A stretch of 21,987 nt of DNA from Euprymna scolopes. Lineage: Eukaryota; Mollusca; Cephalopoda; Sepiida; Sepiolidae. Within the stretch, counting starts at the first letter, position 1, and every line of letters starts with the position of its first letter. This document shows positions 9,556-19,095 of the stretch, piece by piece. A program made the translations under genes and the position numbers. The DNA is taken from assembly GCA_024364805.1 (NCBI GenBank), contig CM044499.1:58563384-58585370 (forward strand), read 5' to 3'. The notes under the pieces are model-generated. The model saw nothing but the letters and a program-made list of their open reading frames with translations, had not been told where the DNA came from and did no database searches.

Positions 9556-9815
9556 GCAGGCCGGTAACCACGAAAGCATACGCTCGTGTATTAGGACCGT
9601 TAATGCATTGATCGGGTCATATTGATCCGAGCGTCCGACCGTTTCTTCGATATGGAAAAAAATATGTTTGCCTAGCCATTAAGAGCGTTATGTAGCGAAC
9701 GTGATCTCCTCAACGGGTGGCCGATAGACGCCATATTTGCCTGGCTATTCACCGATAAAGCTTGACCAATCGGGGTCTCCAACAAGTCGACCTCGAACAA
9801 ATATCCGGCTGAATA
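9556..9815. promoter_or_regulatory. CpG-richer island, possible regulatory DNA
   Basis: Within strongly AT-rich DNA this block has many CG dinucleotides (CCGG, ACGAAAG, ACGCTCG, GACCG, GATCGGG, CCGAGCGTCCGACCG, CAACGGG, GTCGACCTCG). It also holds an inverted site at 9612-9630. A minus-strand frame of 70 codons (9672-9884) crosses it but shows no known motif. In invertebrates with mosaic methylation, preserved CpG can mark regulatory DNA or a young repeat. I cannot tell which. Confidence 0.3.
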
Positions 9816-10039
9816 AAAAGAGAAAATTAAAAAAAAAATACAAAGTGTATTAGAGGAAACGTGGTAGCGTGAAAGTTGGGTCATGTTCTCTTATATTTTG
9901 CCGCGTTTTGTTTAAAGACTAAAAACATGTCTGATCATGATGCGTAATGCGGGAGTTTTCATTCAGTTAAAAGCTAGAAATTCATATATTTTCTTTTTCA
10001 TTGTCTAAATCCTTCCTTATATAAATTCAATATTTCCAT

Positions 10040-10375
10040 TTGTTTTCCAGGCATAGTTTGTTTTATCTAAGTGGTTGGTTGTTACTCTTTCCTATTTACA
10101 ATTGTATTTTGCACAAAATAGACGTTATATTCTCTCTCTACTCTAACGTCATTTCAATAGAAGATGCACGACTGAGCCCCATTCTTTGCTTCTCGCTTGT
10201 ATCACATTCACAGCAAGATCTCGATTTACTACGACAACGGAAAATCAATTTCTGCTTCCATTTGTTTAGCGTTAGGCAAAATTTCACAATAAATAGTTTC
10301 ATTCCAAGAAGACCTCGGCTGTGTAATACATTATCCTAGACATGCTTTCCTGATGCTCGTCTTAAAATTTAATAT
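10040..10375 (+). mobile_element. Short LINE ORF2 C-terminal tail
   Basis: The clearest part is about 10275-10375, which reads VRQNFTINSFIPRRPRLCNT and, after a stop at 10336-10338, a CFPDARLKI-like continuation. This fits the LINE C-terminal signature NSFFPRTxRLWNSLPxxCFP seen in jockey/CR1-type elements and in the two larger LINE copies in this window. The upstream part of the frame (from about 10040) is more doubtful. No catalytic RT motif remains. The fragment is tiny, so the family call rests on one block. Confidence 0.5.
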
Positions 10376-10955
10376 AAACAAAGACTTATAATAATGTATC
10401 CACCCGAAAGTCATGCAACTGACACATTTTAGTACTCCAACGATGTCCTTACATTTTGTTTAACAACAATTCCGTTTCATTGATTACATAGGGTGAGTGT
10501 TGACCTTGATAAGCAATCACATAATAGATATGAGAGAACTAGTGGACCGAATCTATTCTGAAATATTGCGTTAACTTGGATTCACATAAAATTCGGAAAT
10601 TCCTCTTCTTAGTTATCATAACGTTAAAATCATTTCACGAGAGATTACGATATTTAAGTTATGAAGGACACAATCTAACAACTTCAGTTATCGAAGTTCA
10701 AATCCAGTCTGTTACGTATTCAGTTAAGTTATTGGCACTCGTCGTGGTGTCCATTCTGTAAGGGCTCAATGCATTTTTCTAATTAATATAAATAATGCAC
10801 TTATATATTCACGTGACTAGCAACCATGTACCAGTAGAGTATATAAAATACGAAAAAACATTAATCCAATGTAATAACCTCAGTAATATTCACGGCAATG
10901 AAATGCGGACTATTCTGTGTAGCTTAATTGTTATATATATATTTTTCGAAACTTA
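10376..10955. other. AT-rich DNA, nothing recognised
   Basis: Open frames of 61 codons (10576-10761) and less occur without recognised motifs. Confidence 0.5.
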
Positions 10956-10956
10956 C

Positions 10957-10989
<33 letters not shown>

Positions 10990-11796
10990 NNNNNNNNNNN
11001 NNNNNNNNNNNNNNNNNNNNNNNNNNNNNNNNNNNNNNNNNNNNNNNNNNNNNNNNNNNNNNNNNNNNNNNNNNNNNNNNNNNNNNNNNNNNNNNNNNNN
11101 NNNNNNNNNNNNNNNNNNNNNNNNNNNNNNNNNNNNNNNNNNNNNNNNNNNNNNNNNNNNNNNNNNNNNNNNNNNNNNNNNNNNNNNNNNNNNNNNNNNN
11201 NNNNNNNNNNNNNNNNNNNNNNNNNNNNNNNNNNNNNNNNNNNNNNNNNNNNNNNNNNNNNNNNNNNNNNNNNNNNNNNNNNNNNNNNNNNNNNNNNNNN
11301 NNNNNNNNNNNNNNNNNNNNNNNNNNNNNNNNNNNNNNNNNNNNNNNNNNNNNNNNNNNNNNNNNNNNNNNNNNNNNNNNNNNNNNNNNNNNNNNNNNNN
11401 NNNNNNNNNNNNNNNNNNNNNNNNNNNNNNNNNNNNNNNNNNNNNNNNNNNNNNNNNNNNNNNNNNNNNNNNNNNNNNNNNNNNNNNNNNNNNNNNNNNN
11501 NNNNNNNNNNNNNNNNNNNNNNNNNNNNNNNNNNNNNNNNNNNNNNNNNNNNNNNNNNNNNNNNNNNNNNNNNNNNNNNNNNNNNNNNNNNNNNNNNNNN
11601 NNNNNNNNNNNNNNNNNNNNNNNNNNNNNNNNNNNNNNNNNNNNNNNNNNNNNNNNNNNNNNNNNNNNNNNNNNNNNNNNNNNNNNNNNNNNNNNNNNNN
11701 NNNNNNNNNNNNNNNNNNNNNNNNNNNNNNNNNNNNNNNNNNNNNNNNNNNNNNNNNNNNNNNNNNNNNNNNNNNNNNNNNNNNNNNNNNNNNNNN
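10956..11796. other. TA tract followed by assembly gap of 807 Ns
   Basis: A TA repeat from about 10956 to 10989 runs straight into Ns at 10990-11796. The apparent open frames across this stretch are artefacts of unknown bases. The gap probably reflects the microsatellite defeating assembly, and its true length is unknown unless scaffolding was calibrated. Confidence 0.97.
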
Positions 11797-12354
11797 ATCA
11801 ATCAAGTTTTCATAGGAGGAAACAAAACAAAATCATGATGACATATACGTGTTCTGGAAACTGTACCCTTTTATTCATTCAATATTGACAAATAACAACA
11901 TCAAAAAAAAGTAAAGTATTTGTGTATATCGTCTCCTCATCAGCATAAATGGGCAGAAAGCGGGAGAGTAGACACAAAATTTCAATCAGAAATAAACAAT
12001 TCTTAGTGGAATTTTATTATTTTGTTTATATGATTAATATTAGAGATATGTCCATGTGGCCCAATTAAACTTCAGTGTAATGCTATTTTTATAATCTAAA
12101 AGAGATCTTTGGTATTTGTAACAGTTTTAAAACAATCTAATTGCCATGTTAGTAAAGAGGAGATAATTGCCTTTAAATAGGTGTATATGTCGGTTTATTT
12201 TAATTCTAACCTAAGTCATTTTAAATTATAATCGAAATAACATTTTTTAGTGTATTGTTTATGGACGAATCTTGCGATATAGTTAAATTTATGATCATTT
12301 TCTGCTACTATAATATTAGTTTTAGTTACTAATTTCTTTTGGATTTGTTTTTAA
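11797..12354. other. AT-rich DNA, nothing recognised
   Basis: Short frames only; no element signature seen on either strand. Confidence 0.5.
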
Positions 12355-12741
12355 CTAGCTTGGGTGCCGGGAGTTTCCCGGGTTTTTGGAGATGCGTGTA
12401 AAGCAAAAAAAAAAAAAAGTGGTATAGGCAGGCAGGCTTTAACTTGTACCACGAAGGAGGAAAAGGACGTAAAAGGGGAAAACACGTTACGTCTTTGCCC
12501 ATCATCAAACTGACAGTGACAAATGTTTACATTCAGCCTTATCAATCGAAAAGAGAGGATGACGTTCAAAAATATCGACATAAAAAGCGGTCCCTCCCTG
12601 TAGAAAAGTGCCCTATGTAGGGTGAAAACATCATTATTTTTAGACAAATTTTCGATATATTGTCGTTTGATAGGGTCGAGAATCAAAATAATACCGATCT
12701 CCTAAAAAACCCTCGCCTCCGTCGAAAGTTTTAGGCAGGCA

Positions 12742-12772
<31 letters not shown>
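12355..12772 (-). mobile_element. Helitron-like non-autonomous element
   Basis: On the minus strand the sequence ends CCGGGA-AAC-TCCCGG (hairpin at 12381-12367), then an 8-nt spacer, then CTAG at 12358-12355, followed by T. Helitrons end in CTRR with a GC-rich hairpin about 10 nt upstream and insert between A and T, so this 3' end fits well. The opposite end is less sure. A (TATG)n microsatellite at 12772-12740 precedes GCCTGCCTAAAACTTTCG, and the GCCTGCCT motif recurs near the 3' end at about 12426-12434. Non-autonomous Helitrons with internal microsatellites are known in molluscs and insects. No Rep/helicase protein is encoded. A 111-codon frame inside it has no known motif. I did not find a certain 5' TC terminus. 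Confidence 0.5.
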
Positions 12773-12774
<2 letters not shown>

Positions 12775-13194
12775 TTAAACAGAGATGTGAGAGGAATATT
12801 ATAAATTATTTCATTAGCTTGATTTAAAATGTGTAAAGTTTGTTCATCTTCTATGTATGCATCTGGTTAATATTTTTTCTTTCAGGTTCAAATAAGTTGA
12901 TTGGATGCCTTTGAATTTTAAGATGGCCAGAGCTTCAAATCTACAAAAAGTAGATAATTTATTGTCAACCGTATATGTTATCATAGATCGTAGTGTTCCC
13001 CATTTTATATTAAAGGGAATTGCCATAACTTTTAGGTACCATATGTATTTTGTTAGGTGTATTTTTGTGTTTTAAATGATCTATTATTAAAACAGTGTTT
13101 GCGTGTAAAGATTCCATGTTCTATTGGTCTGATGTTAATCCAATGTATACCGCTTTCGATTTCATATAATTACTAGCAGTTAAAAAGTTTGACT
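12773..13194. other. AT-rich DNA, nothing recognised
   Basis: A minus-strand frame of 60 codons at 12844-13026 lacks recognised motifs. Confidence 0.5.
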
Positions 13195-13561
13195 CATGTC
13201 CATTTAACCTACATCTAAAATTTATGTTGTTTAGACCCAAAATTGGCGGAGGAGTTTGGTAAAGTTTGTAAAGGGCACTCTTTCAACTTTGACCCCTTTG
13301 CAGCCAATTTCTCGACGAAAAACTGATTAAAAGCCTGTTGCATGTCTGAATGCCATTTATGTAAAATTTAAAATGTTTAGACACAAATTTGCCTGAATAG
13401 TTTACTAGAGCCCGCAAAGGTTAAACCTTTGTAACTTTTACCTCTTGGCAGCCAAATTCTCGCCCAAAACCGATTATTAAACTTGCACTATGTCTACATA
13501 TACTTTATATAAAATTTTAAATGTTTAGACCAAAACTTGGCTTAAAGGTCGATTTTTTCAA

Positions 13562-13565
<4 letters not shown>
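13195..13565 (+). repeat. Tandem repeat, about 147-bp unit, 2.5 copies
   Basis: Starts at 13195 (CATGTC), 13341 (CATGTC) and 13489 (TATGTC) give periods of 146 and 148 bp. Shared landmarks in order are AAATTTATGTTGTTTAGAC / AAATTTAAAATGTTTAGAC / AAATTTTAAATGTTTAGACC, then a TTTGGTAAAG-like block, GCAGCCAATTTCTCG / GCAGCCAAATTCTCG, and AACTGATTAAAA / AACCGATTATTAAA. The third copy is cut short by a TA microsatellite after about 77 bp. It looks like a small piece of a satellite or a mobile element's internal tandem repeat. Confidence 0.85.

Positions 13566-13618
<53 letters not shown>
13566..13618. repeat. (TA)n microsatellite
   Basis: About 26 TA units separate the truncated third tandem copy from the Penelope-like fossil. 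Confidence 0.97.
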
Positions 13619-13621
<3 letters not shown>

Positions 13622-13622
<1 letters not shown>

Positions 13623-14078
13623 AAAATTATTAAGATACAAAATACAAATAGGGCAATTATAGCTGGCTGTATCTGTAGAAGAAGAAATAAATATCCTTTA
13701 CAAGGTGCCTGTAAAGTAAAACATGTTATTCATAACTGCACAGTGTCACCCACCCTAAATGTAAATTATGTTAATAGCACCCATATAAATCCATTCTCAC
13801 AGTCTAACCCCACCACACAGTTTATCAATGACAGCACCCTCATTAACAAATCTACCTATCACATACAACCAAACCTATTACATAGCAATACCACTTTTAA
13901 TATAGCTGACAAACAATATATTAAACAAAATGTAATTTACTTCGGGTCCAAATCTGGACTTATAACACACACGATATCCATGCATAAGCACTCCTTCAAA
14001 AAGCTGTCCTTGAAAAAACAGACTTCTTTATCTAAACATATTTGGCGGCTTAATGATAGAAGTATTCCCTTCAATTAA
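13622..14078 (+). mobile_element. Penelope-like element GIY-YIG endonuclease fossil
   Basis: The frame holds the cysteine-rich linker CICRRRNKYPLQGACKVKHV (about 13664-13723), which matches the CxCR(N/K)...CPL.G.C motif before the GIY-YIG endonuclease of Penelope-like retroelements. Near its end (about 13950-14078) are YFGSKSG and SFKKLSLKKQTSLSKHIWRL, matching the YIG and ...SELSKYIWxL blocks of the same domain. Between them lies an unusual segment of about 57 residues rich in N, S and T that is much longer than the usual spacing. The reverse transcriptase half is absent, so only the 3' coding end is present, and I treat it as a fossil. The domain normally nicks target DNA to prime insertion. 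Its neighbours are a TA tract on the left and low-complexity T-rich DNA on the right. Confidence 0.7.
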
Positions 14079-14642
14079 AATCGGATGTAATAGGATCTTA
14101 TAAAGCATATATACCGGAGGACACTTTCTGCGGACTTTGAGATATTTAGCCCTTAATATTCTAAAATATAATGACAGTAAATCCATTACATAAAACACGA
14201 AATTCTAAACGTTAGCTTAGGTTCGACAAATTTAAGCCACCATAAATCATAACAATTTTTTATTACTAATCTATCTTAAAATTTATAATTTATAAATTAA
14301 TAACCATTATTTTTTTAGTTGTATTACTATTTTTCTTATTATCTTTTTTTTATATTTTACCATTATTTTCTATTTTATTTTATCATCAATTTCATTTTGA
14401 CTTTATATGTTATTATTTTTATTGTTATTAGTTCTCTAACTATTATAGTTACTATTATAAAAATATTATTATTTAATTACTGCCAAAAAGATTCATGGTA
14501 TTGCTATTATTGATTTTATTATTAAAACTATGTTTAAAACATTATATAAAGAATAACTAATTTATAAGTAATTAGTGGTTAGACCCCTTTTGAACAATAA
14601 AAGCTATCTTTATTTTTCTATTTGAGTATCATTTTTCAAAAA
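14079..14642. other. AT-rich DNA with low-complexity block at 14293-14540
   Basis: 14079-14150 may still belong to the Penelope-like fossil. 14293-14540 is made of TTATTATTTTT-like words, and the 64-codon frame there (YYYFSYYLFF) is a low-complexity artefact. Confidence 0.7.
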
Positions 14643-14758
14643 CCTTCTTCAGGCGACGTAATAAAGCTTGTGTGCTTGTGAATAAGTCTGCTTCTTAACT
14701 TATTACGAACCAAACTTTTCTATGGGAACACAGACTTTATTACGTTGCATGAAAAAGG
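14643..14758. repeat. Fold-back inverted repeat, about 24-bp arms
   Basis: The left arm at 14643-14666 and the reverse complement of 14735-14758 agree at 21 of 24 positions by eye. The core ACGTAATAAAG / CTTTATTACGT (14656-14666 and 14735-14745) is exact. Similarity continues weakly on both sides (TGTGT inside, CAAAAACC against CACAAGCC outside). The whole is about 116 bp, the size of a small MITE. No clear target-site duplication was found. Confidence 0.7.
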
Positions 14759-14845
14759 CTTGTGGTCCGGACCGACCACTTGTCTAAAACATTAGCACGC
14801 TCAGTGTAGCGACTATGTAATATTTCTCTATATAAATAAAATATT

Positions 14846-15216
14846 ATATATATATATATACATGATGATGATGATTGCAACGTCTTGTCAGACGAGTGCC
14901 AATCCCTCAGACATTTAAAATCCATGATCCCAAATGTCTGAGGGAGTATCTATACAAATATGATGTTACAGAGTCTTAGCTTTGTACGACAGTTAAGTCT
15001 CTCTCTCGGTTCAAAATGTTGAGATCCAGCAACAAGCAAGAGCAAGATAGCCAGCAACAAATTAAACTGCAGATCAGCTTAATGCGGGTACTGCTCTCCC
15101 GCTTTATGTTTTTTTTTAAATCAGAGATTTGCTTCTCCTAGAAAGGTTGCCTTCACCACGGCTTACGGGAGCCCTCTCGACCCCAAATACATACATACAT
15201 ACATACATACATACAT
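14846..15216. repeat. Unclassified SINE-like repeat with hairpins
   Basis: The block is bounded by a TA tract and (ATG)n run at about 14846-14876 and by (ACAT)n at 15186-15216, and is GC-richer inside. It holds two hairpins near one end (14881-14894 and 14904-14944). A box-B-like CGGTTCAAAATG lies near 15008. The other end holds GTTGCCTTCACCACGGC and CCCTCTCGACCCC. Simple-repeat ends and a compact body of about 300 bp are typical of SINEs, but I cannot name a tRNA head with confidence. A 61-codon minus-strand frame here is not convincing as coding. Confidence 0.45.
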
Positions 15217-15243
15217 GCAAACTGCATGTCAAATTATAAACTA

Positions 15244-15291
15244 GATACCATTTTCTTACCAGTTTCAGAAACTTACTGGTAGTTTAGTATC
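15244..15291. repeat. Interrupted hairpin
   Basis: GATAC (15244-15248) pairs with GTATC (15287-15291), and TACCAGT (15257-15263) with ACTGGTA (15275-15281). It lies about 150 bp before the Tc1-like transposase start and might be part of a terminal repeat, but no partner was found on the far side. Confidence 0.6.
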
Positions 15292-15446
15292 AAAAGCTTC
15301 GGAAACGTTGGCAATGCTGAACTGCGCGTACTGTGAAATTTTCGTACTGTTCCGCGCAATGTAAACAAATTGCCATCCTAATTGTTGAATCCACGGTATC
15401 TGCGGTGTGTCAAATTATTAACAACACAGGTTGTTTCGTCAATAAA

Positions 15447-16207
15447 ATGAGTCGTAAAGGTGGTTTGAGTAGTTCTGAAAAGGGTACTATTACAGAACAG
15501 CTAATAAAAGGTAAAACTACCCTCAAAATATCGATAATGATAGGAAGGTACCATCAAACTGTAAAGAAAAAAGTACTCGATATCGCCTTCTGAAATAAGT
15601 GGAACAGTCTCTTTAGTCTTTGACAAAGCCTCCATTAAAGCAACATAACATACAAAACCGATTTAAATCCGCAGAGGACAACATGAAAACGGAGTTTTCC
15701 AAAGTATTATTTTACAGATGAAGTGCGTGTGACTCTTGATGGCCCAGATGGCTGGAGCAAGGGATGTGTCCTAGATGGACGACATTGTCATCAGCGTTTA
15801 ACGCGGAAAGAGCTGATGGTGGGCTAATAATTTGAGCTGGGCTTATTGGAGGTACATTAGGTGGCACAGGAAAAGAAAAGAGAAAAGGCATGCAAATGAC
15901 GTCAAATGCTAACAGAGCTTTTCTGAGGGAGCACTTTTAAACATGGCTGAAGAAGCAAAGGTTGACGTTCAAAAAAGAGGATACTGCTCCCTCACATGCA
16001 GCAGACAAAAGAAAAGCGTATTTGCAACAACTGGGTTCTCTGGGCTACGGAGGATGGAGTGCCTACTTATTCATCAGATTCGACCCAATCGAGAACCTTT
16101 TGAGTCTCATGAAGCGACGCCTCTATGCAATTGTACGCCAATTTAAGAAACAAAATGAGTTGTGGGATGCTCTTCAAGAGGTACTGCAAGAAATAACTGG
16201 TGGCTGA
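15447..16207 (+). pseudogene. Tc1-like transposase, decayed
   Basis: The frame starts MSRKGGLSSSEKGTITEQL, the N-terminal helix-turn-helix of Tc1-like transposases, with IGRYHQTVKKKV following. After a region of roughly 15590-15680, shorter than the family's usual length by about 200 bp, comes NMKTEFSKVLFTDE (about 15680-15725, first catalytic D in FTDE) and LDGPDGWSKGCVLDGR. A worn GG..AGLIGG block follows. The end (from about 15962) has KKEDTAPSHAA (second D) and DPIENLLSLMKRRLYA (catalytic E; family DLNPIENLW). Spacing between the second D and the E is about 36 residues, with a small deletion before the E. The protein would be about 250 codons against about 340. The blocks lie in different frames with several stops, so this copy is dead. 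Such enzymes cut and paste DNA at TA sites. No terminal inverted repeats were found with confidence. Confidence 0.92.
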
Positions 16208-16617
16208 ATAAAAAAAATTGACTAATTTTGTGGACCAAGGTCTTTTACAAGTTATTCATTTAAAAGGATCGTATAACCCTAGTAATTATGGTAACGTATA
16301 AATTGGTATGTAGTTATTGTGTTCTAAGCATTTTTCCTGGTTTAATTTAATGTTTGAAAATTTTTTCAATGAATAAGTTTTGGGTATATTGTGGTTTTTT
16401 CTCAACCTCGTTAATAACTTGAGACACTAAAATCAACAGATATCCCTATCTTCTGCCATAATTTCACTAATGCAGCTTTAAATACTTTTATTTTCGGACT
16501 GGAGTAGCTGAATCATAATATAAGTACTGGAAGCACTTTCTCAAAGTTTAGTGCATTTTTATTCACTCGTTCCTTAAATATAAAAAATGTATACTCGTTA
16601 ATGATTTGATACGCAGC

Positions 16618-16658
<41 letters not shown>

Positions 16659-17634
16659 AAATACTTTAATTACAACGTTAATAAAAATAAGTGTAAAATA
16701 ATTGTTTTTTTTTATAAATAATATTATGCTTATAAGCAATGCGGCTCACTATACTTTAACAGTGTGACCAGCAAATAACAGCTGTCAAAAACATTCCAGC
16801 AGTGTTGACAATCAATAATAAGCATTGCAAATCACACCCTTAAATTAACCTTTGATAATCGCTACCTGACGCACCTTCGAAATCTTTTTTTACGTATATA
16901 TTTCTATTATTTCTTGGTGGTGTGAAATGGAGTGATGCCCGAGAAGAGTATGTTTATCCAAGTGTTTTCAGGTTGAAACACATTATTTTTAAAACAAAGT
17001 ATTTTTTCTGTTTACCTCGGAATCGACCTTCCTTCAAAATATAAGATGCTGAGAAAATAGATTCGCTATGCGACAACATTCTTAGTCAATAAATATCTAG
17101 TTGCACTGTCGTTCACTGTAGAGGCTTATAATAATTATATACAGTCGTAGATTTAAACTTAAGGGATAGGATTAAAATGTTAGTAATGGTATCAGTTTGT
17201 CTGGAAAAAGTTTGTTCCAAGTGTTAAAGATATTAAATATGTTACTCCATTGGCGCTAGTTATTATATCCGAGGATCATGTTAAGTCCAATTTTACGGTA
17301 TATTTTCTACGTCAGTGATTCATTACTGGGAAGTTTTTTTTTCATGTAAATCGCTTTGACAAGTCAGAAAACAACTTGATACAAGAAAGTAAAAAAATAC
17401 TACATTAAGGCCAACCACTTGCAAACGAATAGTATTAGATGTAATAGGTTCTGACCCAGAAAACAGCATATCTTCTACTTTTGTCAGAAACATCGCTCCT
17501 GAAATGTGCAGACTAAAGACAAAACAAGGTAAGTGATAGTTTACCTGGCTTCCGAAGGTAGACCCGAATTTACATTTAACTTTTATTGGATCCATTTTTA
17601 CTCAAATGTATAGACGACCCTGTCGGTTGGGCAT
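16208..17634. other. AT-rich DNA with TA microsatellite at 16620-16656
   Basis: The first part may be the 3' flank of the Tc1-like element. Apart from the TA run nothing is recognised. A minus-strand frame of 90 codons (17323-17595) has no known motif. Confidence 0.5.
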
Positions 17635-17830
17635 TAGAATACACGGACTGCCCCCCTGCAGAGGGTAAAAGTCCCTCAATGGTGTTTATGGATATGATCT
17701 TAAACTATATCCAGTGGTGAGTCCCCAGCTTGTAGGCTGTGGGGAGTGTGGAGCCACCCTTTAATTACACTTGCTCCCAGGTCCACTCTGACTCGGAATG
17801 GTAGTACCTGTTAGAGTCCCAACTATGGGG
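17635..17830. repeat. Unclassified GC-richer repeat-like block
   Basis: Base composition jumps here (CGGACTGCCCCCCTGCAGAGG, GTGGGGAGTGTGGAGCC, CTTGCTCCCAGGTCCACTCTG). The segment GGTAGTACCTGTTAGAGTCCC has a loose likeness to a tRNA T-arm. The block looks like an old dispersed repeat in AT-rich surroundings. I cannot assign a class. Confidence 0.4.
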
Positions 17831-18689
17831 TAAATAGAAACTGACGTGAAAACAACAAATATATTCTATTAAAAAAAATGTCTTCAAAATCTTTGGATTC
17901 GGCATTAAATAACAAGAAAAGGGTTGATATGCCGTCAAACAAAAAACAACCAACCAGCCAATCAAATGTACAGAATAGTTTACTAACACACCTCCCGATA
18001 TTAGAAAATGTTTTTTTTTTATATAGTGGGATGCATTAGGATCAATATAACATACAATATCTTACCGCAGGGTGTCCAGTCTTCTCTTGGATATATTTGG
18101 AACACATGATGAAAGAATGGCATAATTATGAACAAATAAGAAAACCACTCGCTGTTATATAACGATATACGTTTATTATTGCAACACACCCCCACGTAAC
18201 GACGATTCAGACATAGTACATGGAAATCCAAAATCCAAGGATGATAACTGGAATAATCAGGAACGATGCTCATTTCTCTATTTTAGAAGTCACTCTCTTT
18301 TCTCCCCACTATCTGCTTCCGGTCGCGAGAATTCAAAGTTTAGGACTACGGACAAAGGGACACAACTTTGATCAAGAAGTAAAAGATTTCTCCTCTTACA
18401 TTATATTTTTGTATCGTCCTAACAGTTTCTAAATGCTGATAATATTATTTCAGTACTGTCGATAAACTGCAAAAGGATATAATCGTCAAAAACATCTATA
18501 CATAATTTAATAGTTAACTAATCATACATATACCATTTAGTTTGGAAACTTCTTACATCAGTGGGGTTCCTCCTGATATGTATACGTGTCACTAATTGTC
18601 TATTGTTGGTGATTCTTCACTGTTTGAACCCTAGGTTATGGTGTTGCTGTCTATTTATGACATATTCACATCTGATTGTTGATATGCGA
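17831..18689. other. No gene recognised
   Basis: Overlapping frames at 18019-18273 (minus) and 18220-18432 (plus) lack family motifs. On the minus strand CTGCG/GTAAGA near 18070 resembles a splice donor and AATAAACG lies near 18176, both too weak to support a gene alone. Confidence 0.4.
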
Positions 18690-18730
18690 GTGTGTGTGTG
18701 TGCGTGTGTGCGTGTGTGTGTGTGTGTGTT
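18690..18730. repeat. (TG)n microsatellite
   Basis: About 20 TG units with two CG interruptions. Confidence 0.95.
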
Positions 18731-18750
18731 ATAGATGTATTTTGGACATA

Positions 18751-18998
18751 CCTTAACTTAATGCGTCGTTGATCTTGTCCACCTGGAATTCATCTTGTTT
18801 GTGGAAGAGAGGCTGGAACCTGTGTCGACGAAACACATTTACAATGATTGGTTTTATATAGATTTTATTCACTTTCCAGGTGTCGATCGCAGAAAATGGA
18901 ACGTGATTATCTTTGCTTGCGTGGTTTATTTCTAGGTCTCTATGTCCACACACATAAAATCCACCCCAAATGAGACGGGAAGCGACCTTTTATACCGC
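18751..18998 (-). promoter_or_regulatory. TATA box, short frame and donor site (possible first exon or LTR)
   Basis: On the minus strand GGTATAAAAGG (about 18998-18988) is a strong TATA box, with an E-box CACGTG about 60 bp upstream. An ATG 35-40 bp downstream (18953) opens a 66-codon frame (MCGHRDLEINHASKD...). The frame ends at about 18753, followed at once by AAG/GTATGT, a good splice-donor match. The predicted peptide is hydrophilic and unknown. This could be a host promoter with a first exon. It could equally be a solo LTR fossil: the TATA box, a nearby AATAAA (about 18929-18924) and GC-richer composition would also fit that. No downstream exon was identified. Confidence 0.3.
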
Positions 18999-19095
18999 CT
19001 GGTTTGCTCAACGACCAAACTCGAACTCTCTGTGATCTCCAGCTAACCTGATCACGTGACTCACACGAAGATCCGATCAGCTGACCAGACCTTCC

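Noticed and set aside
10795-11888. Long open frames on both strands
   Set aside because: They run through Ns; almost all residues are unknown.
12351-12686. 111-codon minus-strand frame
   Set aside because: It lies wholly inside the Helitron-like element, includes a homopolymer-coded FFFFF run and has no known motif.
14319-14513. Hydrophobic 64-codon frame resembling a membrane segment
   Set aside because: The DNA is T-rich low complexity (TTATTATTTTT words), which always yields F, Y, I and L.
16745-16805. CAGTGTGACC and CAGCTGTC words reminiscent of hAT-type terminal repeats
   Set aside because: No matching inverted end or target-site duplication was found nearby.
17323-17595. 90-codon minus-strand frame, and a good splice donor (AAG/GTAAGT) near 17530 on the plus strand
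   Set aside because: They are on opposite strands, and neither has a partner acceptor, domain or promoter.
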